A program made the position numbers and the translations under genes. Shown piece by piece: positions 25,601 through 37,600 of a stretch of 64,000 bases of DNA. Each line of letters starts with the position of its first letter. Position 1 is the stretch's first letter. The DNA is taken from contig NC_065920.1 of the NCBI RefSeq assembly GCF_024586455.1, positions 73,462,215-73,526,214 on the forward strand, in the 5' to 3' direction. Origin of the DNA: Bactrocera neohumeralis. Lineage: Eukaryota; Arthropoda; Insecta; Diptera; Tephritidae. The notes below the pieces were generated by a model. The model was not told the origin of the DNA and did not search any database. It saw nothing but the letters and a program-made list of their open reading frames with translations.

Positions 25601-28600
25601 AACTACTATCGACAGACGCTATCAGCATTTACTGTAAATAAACGTGGCGCGCTTATCAGTTGCGTTGAGGTGAAAATTCTATAGAAATACTTTAGAACTG
25701 TATACATACGTAGTGAATCAGAGTTAATGGAAAGATGTTGACGCTGGCGAAAACTTAAATGAAATTGTCGTGACAAAACTAAAATTAACAAAGGCACTCA
25801 ATTTAATTACTTTGCATTGAGCGAAACGGTTTGTGGACTTGATAAGGTTTGGAGAATTTCCTTAAGGTCTGGTTAGCCATCCGTTATCCATTAACTGACT
25901 AATGGCTGATATATTAAGCCTCTAAATAAAAATTGTTCCAAAAAATTATAAATCGCAGGGTTCTAAAAACACATGGGAGCGCCATTAGTCATTCCCGGAC
26001 GACTGGTATTGAATGGAAAATATTTTTCATGATTTTTGTTGCATGTGAGTCGTGGACTTTGTTCTTCTCATTAGCTAGACCTATGATAAATCCTTTGAGT
26101 TTCATGGAACCAACTAAATATATTGGATCTTTCATGTTTTCGTAATTGAAGCCAAGGAAACTGATAGTCTCTGAAAAAAACATTAATATTGGTGAGGTTT
26201 GCCAAGATATGGCGTAACTTGATTACTATTCCTTTTGGCAATATTCCGAGCCTGCGAAGCTACTGTCCTTATGAAGCTTTTTCCGTGTATGCCATTTTTT
26301 ATTTTTCCCTCAAATATGCCTAACTTTATGCTTGAAAGTTTTTTTGTGAGCAGTTCTACTTTATTTCTTTAATATAAAGAAAAACCTAGCCAAACTTTAT
26401 CCAAATATTTTGGCGAAAGTTTCTGGGGAACAAGCTCTATCTAATGGTTTCCACGATTTAAAAGTGTTGATTTTGACTTGGAAGTGTAAGAACTTCCTGG
26501 GCGGCCAACAAAGTTTAAAGTTGAAAAACTGAATATACTAGCCGATGAAGCTTTGTTGCCAAACACAAGAAGAGATTGCAGAATTTTTGGGACTCACTCA
26601 AGGACCCATTTCAAAATATTCCAAAGTAGCTGGATACATTCAAAAACAAGGAATCAGGTGCAGTATGAATTTAAGCCAAGATACGGTGTAAGATGATTTG
26701 CATGTCAGAAAATCTGCTTGAGCAGTTGGGAAGTTGGGACCATACCTCTTCTGACTACTACCTGGACACTGTCTTTACCTTATTGACATTTGTTTTTTGG
26801 AGCATTGCTGTCCTCCATATAGGAGCCGGTATATCAGTGTTGACTGACTGATTTTGGCTAGTAGAGCGCTCCTACTTTGGCTAGAGCCACCAGTATTAGC
26901 CATGATTCCTCACAGGGCCGCTGTCACTTTAGCTGTAGGCGTTCTTTTTTAACTAATTTGGTATGGTTTCACAGAACCACCTGAAAACTGACACTCAATA
27001 ATGATAACAAAAAGAACGGTGTGTGACTAATTACGCACCACAAAATTTACTGCTTATGCGTAAGAGTTTTCTGATTTGTCATCAAAGTTTGTCATAACTC
27101 GCGTTTCGCTTGAACGTTCTGCTTGTGGAGCATATTCTTTGGAACTCCACAGATATTAGTCATTTGCAGCTTGACCTAAATTACACGAAATAATGTAAAT
27201 GTATGTAACGCTACATATGTATGTAAATAACCTCGATGCTGAGGCCGAATATTTGTATAAGCAACACAAAGGCGGCTGATTGTTGACGCAACCACCTTTT
27301 CCAGCGCAATCTTGTCGGCGCTTACAAATTTCGGCAGGTATGCAGGCTTTTATTTGGCCTGTGTCAACTACTTCGCCTTTCATACAGAGATTTTTCGCAA
27401 ATTTAGCAAGATTTATGAACAAGACACACCGACGCGGTTCACTCACTCACACCATGGATCTATATATGTATGTAAATACATTTTATACACACCAAACGAT
27501 ATTTTTCACATTATGTTGCTGAAATTAAACGAAAACGCGCTAAACAAAAAATTTATAAAATAAATAAATAATAAAGCGGAAGATGGAGTAGGAGCGCAAA
27601 GAAAAATGTCAGCAAATGTCATTTACCTTTAACAGTATTGTTTGGCATGCCATTGCGTACCAACGCTTAGCCAAGATTCTTGTCTACATGTTATTTTCGC
27701 CTTTGTTACTTTTTTGTTGTTTTTATTTTTTGTTGTTTTTTTTTATTTTTATTGCTTTGTGCTTGCGTTTGCTGTTTTTTTTATTTTACTTAATGTATTT
27801 CGGCCCTTTCTCATCATTCTCGCTTGTTTATTGACTCTTTGATTTTCCGAGACAACGTGCCGTTGCATGCGCCTCCTTCGTTCACTCTAGACGTTCTTTA
27901 ATTTTGCCGCAAATATGCTGACGTTATAGAAAAGTAATACTTAAATAGCCACACGAGTGTTCTCAATTTTGTTCATTTGTATTATTTATAGCAAACTTTT
28001 TAGACACATACACACATCTAAACACAAATTTATAAGTTTCTATGTATATTTGTACATATGTTTGTGTGTATGAACCAAATGCGTCTAAACTATTTAACTC
28101 GTTAATGATTCGTCCGTAAAATTTACGTGGCTTGATTAAAAAATCTGGTGACGCTGTAAAATGTCAAATGGTGACGTGACTTGTATGTAGCACAAACGTC
28201 ATTTTTAATTTTAAATTGAATTTCATGTTTTGTCTATTTAACTATATTGATAATATTATAGTTTGGTGATTCATGGTTCGTCATAGATAAGAGAAGAATA
28301 AAATTGAGAAAAAAAAACAAAATAAATGAAGAAGAAAATGCAGCGAACTACAAAAGTAGAAAAATTATTTATTTCCTGAGAAAGCTTTGCTTTGAGAAAA
28401 ATTAAAATGGAAACCTGGAATTTATTAAGTTTTAACAATTATTACGAAAAAGTTTTATATACATACATACGTACGTTGCCTTTTATACATACATATTTCG
28501 GATTTCGAAAACAAATTAAAATTTGATCATCGAAAATCGCTTTATTGTGTTTAATAATATTCGCCATTAAGATAAATATTTGGCAACGGCGAATATCGTA

Positions 28601-31600
28601 TTCGATGTAACGATGAGCGGTATGCATATACGACGACATTGAAATAGTTCAGCGAATTAAAAGACAGCGGCTACGGTGGCTAGGTCATGTTGTCCTAATG
28701 GACGAAAACACTCCAGCTCTGAAAGTATTCGACGCAGTACCCGCCGGGAGAAGCATAGGAAGATCTTCACTTCCCTTACTATTCTGCGTTTGTTTCCAAA
28801 CAAACAGGGAACTATTTGCTCGGAAAGGCTTCGTTCGCGAACAAGTTTTGTTGGATATGGCAACAACAGATTTTGTGCAATCTTCACAATATTCCTCTTG
28901 AAGTGATCTGCGACCTCGACTGATTTCACCATACCATCGATAAACACTGATCCTTGATGGAGCTGCATCTGCAAGTTCATCTAAGTACGCTTGATGAGTT
29001 AATCGCGCGAAAATGTTCGCAATTTCAATCCATTTTTTTTCGGGAAGAATATTTTAAGATACTGTAAACAACACAAATAGCATATCTCGAGAACATATCT
29101 TGTCAAATAAAAAGCCTCTCCATATATTTTTGTATGATAGCTATATGGCTACAGTAGTCCGGTGATAGCCATAATGATAAGGTCCAATCAGTTTATTTAC
29201 AATGAGCTTAAGTCTTTCACAGAATTCTGACGAAATAATCTTATATGCAATGTTAAGAAAGCTACATAATTCTGCGATAATTAGCGCAGACTGCGGGATC
29301 TGCTTTCGAATGAATAGGGCAGAGTACACTCATATTCCAATCATTGGGTATGTATTCATCCCACCAAATCATGCTTTCCAGTTCCTCGCCGCCGGCTCTA
29401 AACAGCTTATCCGGTCCAGCGTCCTCGAGGCTTTGTTGTTCTTTGCTTTTGCCATTTAGTAGTTTCGAGAAGTATTCCCGTTATATTTCGAGTGTACTCT
29501 GTGTGTCTGTTATCAGGTTCGAAACGTGCTCGCGATGGGAGTTGGTTTGCTTAACTAGGATTGTGGCTGTCTGTTCTGACTGCGGCTTTTCGTCGTATAG
29601 CTTTCGGTATGTTGTCTGACGTATGCTCTTCACTGCACTGTGGAGTGTGCGTACCTTGGCTGCAACAAGATAGTAATCCAAGTCGATGTTAGAACCTGGG
29701 AATAAAAATACGTCTAGCACATTGGAAGCGTTTCTTCTGTCTATTACATCGTGTTTAATTTTGCACGTGTTGTGATCAGGGTCATCCAAGTAGCTTTATG
29801 AATGTTAAGTTACTGAAACTACTATGTTACGCGCCGCGGCGTAACATGTCGGAGGTGTTGTCGTAAAGACGAAATTTTCCAATCGTTGATTCAAAGGTGC
29901 CCTCTTTGACCACATCGTCGTCCACGCCCACGATTATTTTATACGGTTCACCACATTTTCTTTGGATTTGCAAACTTCGTTGCAAACTAAATATATGTAC
30001 ATATGTATGTACACCCTATTTAGGGTATAAGTATATGTATAGTACATACATACATGTATATCAAAAATTGATTTCAACATTAGCAAAAAATCATTAGTTC
30101 GACGCTTATTATACTTTAATAAGCATTCTGTATACCGTTCAAACTGATTTGTATCTCTATAAAGCTTCGAATCAATAACAATCTAATGTCGTAATCCATT
30201 ATACCTGATATAATTAACCAGATTGCTCAAATTGACTGAGCGCGGCAGCATTTTCTGTCGCACAATATAATTAAAAATTAATAATAACAGAAATGTATAC
30301 ATATGTATGCAAACTATTCCAACAACAGCTTTTCATAAATACCTTGACACGTGGAATCAACCGCTGTCAAACATTACAACGCCAACAACTGTTCACACAA
30401 AATCGCTCGCCCCACACAGACTGTCGACTTAATGAATTTCCGTAATCTACGATAAGGTAGCCCGAAAGGGTGTTGTAATGATTGCAATACGTTGGTGTAT
30501 GTGTGTGAAACAGAACGACTTGTGTTCATTGAAAATATACACACTAATTGAAGAAAGCGAATTCATTTATAATTATAAATATAAATATATATTTACAAAG
30601 AATTTCGCAATTACATGTTAAATGAATATATAAAGTAGAGACCAACGTTCAGAGCGAAACCTTGATTAGAGGCGTCAGTTGGCGAGGCAATAAATGGGGA
30701 GAATTGAAATTGTACTCAGACACAAATGGATTTTTTGACGTTTATGTATATATTTATTTATAACTAAAATGGTTTTGCAAATAAATGGGGGGCAATTGAT
30801 ATTTCACTTGCGTAGTTAAGAGATAATGACCGCTCTAGATAAATTTTGAACCTGATTTATCAATTTTTTTTAATCGATGTGGTTTTCGCAACTAGTTTAC
30901 TATATGGATCCCGGACAAATCAAGTTTGATCTTGAGTATGTAATCCAACAAATGTATTGTAGAGTTCTTCCAAACAGCTGATGTACTTTAATTATAAAGA
31001 TTTCTATATAAACATAAAATTTATATAAAGATTTTTGATCAAATTTACTGTTCAAAAACCTTATAATTTTCAGTTTTATTTAAATTTATGTAGTTCCACA
31101 AAATATTTTTGCACTCAGCAGCCTATTTTCTTAGTAGCAAAAGTGTTAGTTATATTTATAGATTTTTTTTATTTGCTTGACTTGCTGATCCAACTGATTG
31201 TGTTCCAAAATGAAATGAATTCGCTAACTCAAAATATATTTCATTTTTGTTACTTGCTTAAATTTGTTTTTATTTTGATGTGTGATTTCAACGCATCACT
31301 GATCACTGATTTTCTTTTATAGTCACGCAGATTTGGATATTGAAAAATTCCCTTTAATTAGATTTTATTTTTAGAATTTTCTAAGAAAAATTTTGAATTT
31401 ACATATGCACATACATGAGGGTGATTGCAAGCGTGTACATATATATTTTTGTATGTACATATGTACATACATAAATATTTATATACATATATATTATATT
31501 TTCAGCAAATATTTAAATTTATGTTTATTCCATTAATATATGTACATATACATATGAATAATATACATATATGAACAGTTGAACTTCCATAACTCGAACT

Positions 31601-34600
31601 TCTACAACTCGAAGTTTTCAATAACTGGAACTCTGGAAATGGGAATAAAAATCAAATTTGATACAAATTTCCTTCCATAACTCGAAAGTGCTCTAACTCG
31701 AAGTTTGATTGTGGATTATTTATACATATGAACATATGAATACTTACGTCTATAAAAACAGAAACGCTATTAAGGGCTTACAAATCAGAAAAAACTTTTG
31801 TAAACAAAGAGTGGAATATATCAAACGAATCTTCTAAGCATAACTTGATTCCTTCCTTTGAATCTTGTTGATATTATAACAAGAATATCTCCTGTTAGAT
31901 AATTATATACAGAAATTTTCAATAAAATTAATATAAATTCCTGTCACCAATGTCAAATATGCATTTGCGCTGCTCTCCTACCAAAGACCAACAATTTTTA
32001 AATATACTCTCTTCTATTACTCCCACACCTTCTCTGCAGACCGAGCACATACTCTTTGAACAGCTGATTTGTTGCATTTGCTTACGAAATACGCAAACAA
32101 AGCAAAATTAAACAAAAATAAAAATAATAAAATTTCAAACCAAAACAAAAAACAACATTTGAATTGGCATAAAGCAAAGCCAACGAAAACAGAAGTTGAT
32201 GAAAGCAAGAACGTCAAAACAGTGTTGCCACCACCACTTCACAGTTGCCATTTCTTAGCCTGGTCAGCAGTGTTTCTACTCACACGCTTGTGACAGACGT
32301 TGCGAAGTAACTCAATGAAAACATGACATGCTATCACATTCGCGCTCATCGTTTGCGCCATTTGGCTTATCGATTTTCATTGTGTTCTTGCGTATTCGTG
32401 CGATAGTGTGCATTGAAATTTTTCAGCACTGTCTGGAACCAGTTCTGTGAAAAAATTTTAACCGATGTAAAAGCGAATTTTATTGTTATTAGCGTTTCGA
32501 GTGAACTAAATATTGTGTAAAAATAAGGAATAATATTGTGCGTATTCTGGAAATAGTGTTTCAAGTGTATTACTCAGCAACTTGCTGTGCTGTAAGCAAT
32601 GTAAATACAAAAAGTGGCACTTTGTCTTTCACAATTTACAAATCGTGTGTGAGTCCCAGTCTTTGGTGTGGAACAAATAACAAAGAACGCAGCAGCCAAG
32701 TTTTAAACTGGAAACGCAAAAGTGTATTCGTTTAAATTAACTAATTTCGTAATGGACGACGCGTCGCAAAGTTCTGCAACTACGCCGATGGCGGCTCGAG
32801 AGAACATTCCGCTAATAAATCGACCCAGACGACGTTGGTATTTATTCAGGTGAATCATCAATTTTCGATTAAGTGTATTTAATGATATATAAGTGCATAA
32901 GTCGTTTGCAATTTTATTTGCACAGTTATTTGACATGGTATGCCATATGTGGAATTGATTAACGCAGACAAGATATTCGCTTATATAAAACGGTGACAAA
33001 GTTTTTAACTACACTTGCTACTGTGTGTTTGTGTGTCGTTGTGCTGGAGTGGTGCTCCACTAATGTTTATGGCTGCAGCTTTCGCTATAGACCCACATTC
33101 GCGCTGAATGCAGTGAAAAGCAGTTTTTTGTATGTTGTTTTTGTTTGCGAGGAGCTCACCATTTTTGGAGAAAGCTGTTGGGTTATTATTGTCCGCATTT
33201 TAATTATTTTTTTCATCTATATTGACCGTTGTATAGATAAAAGTGTTGTGTTTATATGAATTTTTCCATTGAGACAATTTTTGTAAAAATTTTATTAAAA
33301 TATGATAAGCCGCAACACAATAGTAACATACTTACAAATTCAATATAATATGCACATATGTAGTTACTAACTCATGGTGACAGACCAAAAGAGTCTATTG
33401 TAGAAATGTGAGTACAAATAATAACAAACCCCGTCGAAATGAATGATAAAATCTCCGACCTTTCCCTTAATAACTTTTAATTTAATAAATAGCATTAAGA
33501 AAATATGTGTGATTGTGTATGTATTTTGAGCGACCTTGACCGTATGTATATAGAGATGTGCTTCTACATACATACATAATTTCATTGGAAATAGTGTTCA
33601 TATCACCAATTTTTACCAAATAAAAATTAATTCTTATTACGTGTTGCTTATACAACTAGTTGTTGTACCGAATACATTGTGCAGTTATCTAGAAAAATAT
33701 TTATATATATACATACATATATATGTATGTGTATTGAATAGTTCTATAATCAGCATTTGCTGGACAACTTATTTCCAGTTTTCACTTGGTGTAGACGATT
33801 TTAATATAAATTGTATTTTTTCTTTAAAAGTGGTTTCAGATCTTATGACATTTACTGCTCAAGTCTCCTTCACTTGTTTATTATGATTTTATAATAAAAA
33901 TAATCGCAACAAATGTTATTTGTTAGTTACAATCATGACATCATACAGATATGTCTGGGTATAGTTATACATATACAAAAGTATATCTCAAAAGCTGAAT
34001 TTCTATAATTGCTGTTCGCTACATCTCGTCTTTGTGGCAATTATTCGCAATGAATAGTTTTGTCTAGTTTTGTTATTCGCTTCCCACTCTCATATTTATA
34101 ATTGCTTATGTTCAACTGTTTTTTATTACTGCACATTCAGTGGGTAATATAATCGTTGAGGGTGTTTAAAATGTTCATTTGTAAATTTGCACAAATATAT
34201 AAATGTGTATAAAATGCAATAAAAGTGCAACGCAAAGTGTGCATATATTGAAAATTTACGACTAACTACTTTTTCCCTTGAATGACTACACAATCTGTAC
34301 CATAGTTCAACGCCACAATATATATATGTAGTATATGTAGTCTATTTTCCATATAAATTGCGTTTGTTGTTGCTATATTATTACTATCAAAGCCTTTGTG
34401 CAACTATATCGTTATAATTTTGAAACTTTTTTCTGTTTGCAAGCAGTCTTCTTTATAGTAGCGATATTTCTAATTTGCATTGCAGCAGAGTTGCAATTAC
34501 GTATTAAACGAGTATTATTAATGTAATTGAATTATTTGTAACTCCAATTTAATGGAAATTTATTGTTTTTAGATTTATTTGATTCTGTTTGAATTTTTTA

Positions 34601-37600
34601 CTTAAAAAAACACTTTATGTTTCATAGTATATTTTCTTAGATGAACACATATATTTATATTTATGTTTGCTTTATTAATTACTACTTTTCAAAAGCTCTT
34701 GAATTACCTTTAGAAGCGCGCAAGTTGTTTTGCTTTTGAAGGTTTTTAATGTAGCATTGAGTACCCACTCAAACTCTGCTATGCACTGCAAGTTCTCTCA
34801 CCTCACAATATTCATTGCTCAGAATTTAGCTTGCGCTATTTTGTTATTGTTTGTATTTATTTTATTTTATTTTTTCGTTCGCATTCAAGTTATGAATAAT
34901 AATTAGCTTTTGGTTATAATTATTCCACTTGTATTTGATTTTTGTTGCTTTTTCGCCATACAAAGCCATGCCTGGTTAATTAAACGAGTGCCCATAAGCT
35001 CAAATGTGACGCTCAGAAAATCAATACGTTTGCTTGCCTTTAGTATAACTTTAAAGTCAGGCATTATTATTTGTATTATTATTTTTCATATTTTACGAAT
35101 TGTGCTGATTGAAGTTTTGCTTCTAGCCAAACAGTCAGTAAGTTATTGGTGTGGCTTGAACGATGACGAATTTGTGAAAGTAAAGTGCAAAAATGTCGGA
35201 AGTTGTCGAAAATAAAGAAACGGGCAAGGAATTGGTGAAGTTGAAGCTGAGCGCAAAGTTTTTCCTAGTACTATATTTGTAGGTTTGGGAAAAATATCGT
35301 TTAAATTGTGAATTTCCCAAGACTTTGATTAGTGTGTCAAGTGAATTTTGGAATACTTATTTGGAAACTTTGTCCAAAAATGGTCCGCTGTAGAAAGTTG
35401 GACAAAAGCACATAGTACAATTTTTGCAATTTCATAAAAAAAGTTAAATCTGGGTGAATTGAGACAATGAATGCTGATTTTTAAGCTCGATAAAAAGCTA
35501 GACATACTAAGTGCTTGAAATACTTGCAGATCCTTCAGAAAAAAATAAAGAACTGTTGAAAATTTGTGATTTGGTGTTTATGTGTAGATGCAACAGCGTT
35601 TTCAATCGAATTTTGAAAGTATAAATATGTATAAAGTGTTTTAAGTTATGCTGCCAGAGCGCTAAACATATTCATTTTATGGGTCATTACTGCCTAGTGT
35701 GGTGAAACGTACTACAAAACTTCAAAATTATTTGAAAAATTGCTTATTACCAAAAATTGTCATAAAAAATACTCCCAGCAACCAAGATAATATCTTAAAA
35801 ACCAAACTGTTTTTTCCAAATATCATAAAAATGCTCCCAGCAGCCAAAATAATAACTTAAAAACCAAACTGTTTTTTCCAACAACAAATTTTTTTTTAAA
35901 TCTCTTTATTTCACCTCAAAACGTTTTAACTAAATCTCCACCTTTACAGTTGTTGGCGCAAATGGTTTTCACCACGCGAACTGCGCGCTCGCACCGTCCA
36001 CTTAGGACGTGCGACTACTGAGAAATTCCCACCGAACGAGATACGCAATCAAAAATACAATGTGATCACGTTCCTGCCGCTCGTGCTATTCGAGCAATTC
36101 CGCTTCTTTTTAAATCTCTATTTCCTACTCATGGCATTGTCACAATTCATACCCGACATACGCATTGGCTATCCGTACACCTATTGGGGACCGCTTAGTT
36201 TCGTGCTGATGGTGACAATTGGACGTGAGGCAGTCGACGATTTGCGGCGACACCAACGTGATCACGAGGTGAATTCACAGAAATACAAGAGGCTAACTGT
36301 AAATGAGACACCAGGTTATGAAATGGTGCCTTCATCAAAACTAAAAGTGGGCGATATGATCATTGTGGAGAAGAACGAACGCGTGCCAGCCGATTTAGTG
36401 CTGCTGCGCACCAGCGACAAGAGCGGCTCCGTTTTCGTGCGCACCGATCAATTGGATGGTGAGTGAAGTGTGCGCCGTAGAACGCTAGTGTTACTATTTA
36501 AAAGTAAATATGTTTTCTTTGTACTTTGGTTACAGGTGAAACCGATTGGAAACTGCGCTTGGCCGTGCCGCTTACGCAAAAGTTAAACAAGGATTCCGAT
36601 TTGTTTAATATTGATGCCAGTGTTTACATTGAAAAGCCACAAAACGATATACACTCCTTCATAGGCACATTTTCGATGGTACGTTGCAGTTTTCTTTGTG
36701 AATCCATAACATTTTTAATTAAGTTTTACGTAAAAATCTAATTTTCTTGTTCTTCCTTAGCACGATGGTGGCGATGAAACTGGTCTAAATGTGGAAAATA
36801 CATTGTGGGCGAATACAGTGGTCGCTGCCGGCACTGCCACTGGCATTGTCATCTATACAGGCTGTGAAACGCGTAGCGTAATGAATAACTCACAGCCTCG
36901 TTCGAAGGTTGGACTGCTCGATGTGGAGATTAATGGTCTAACGAAGGTAGGTATTTGCTGCCATGCAACAAATGTCTGAAATATGATTATTATCCGCCGA
37001 AAAGGGTATATTATATCTTTAGGGTACTCGTCGCAACTAAAGTAATCGTTTTTTTCGTTAATACTCTAAATTACATAATGTTATTAATCTTCGTTCCGCC
37101 AGGTGCTTTTCTGTGCCGTGCTTGGCTTGTCGCTCGTCATGATGATGCTCAAAGGCTTCAGCGGCCCCTGGTATCGTTACATGTTCCGCTTTGTACTACT
37201 CTTCTCCTACATCATACCCATTAGCTTGCGCGTCAATTTGGATATGGGCAAAGCCTTTTATTCATGGCAAATGCAAAACGATCCCGAAATACAAGGTACC
37301 GTAGTACGTTCGACAACCATACCCGAGGAGCTCGGTCGCATATCGTACGTGCTGACGGATAAAACCGGCACGCTGACGCAAAACGAAATGGTTTTCAAGA
37401 AGATACACTTGGGCATAGTTTCACATGACAATGACACATTTCATCACATCGGTCAAATAATACAAAATTTAGCGCCCACAATACTGTCACAAAGTGCACC
37501 GGGCGTCGGCGGTGGTGGTGGCAGCGGTGGTGCTGGTAATAGTGTTGTCGTTGAACAACAACAAGCACCGTTAATTATAACAAATAAACCGATGTATTCC

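Noticed and set aside
28773..28980. Minus-strand frame ending in the LINE fragment (107 codons)
   Set aside because: It runs from unassigned sequence into antisense of the RTE fragment. The unassigned part may be another repeat, but I could not identify it.
35193..35280. Possible third first exon for ATP9 (ATG with AAAA context, MSEVVENKETGK...)
   Set aside because: The frame ends in TAG without a donor of the phase required by exon 2. The only GT nearby (at GAATTG/GTGAAG) would leave phase 0.
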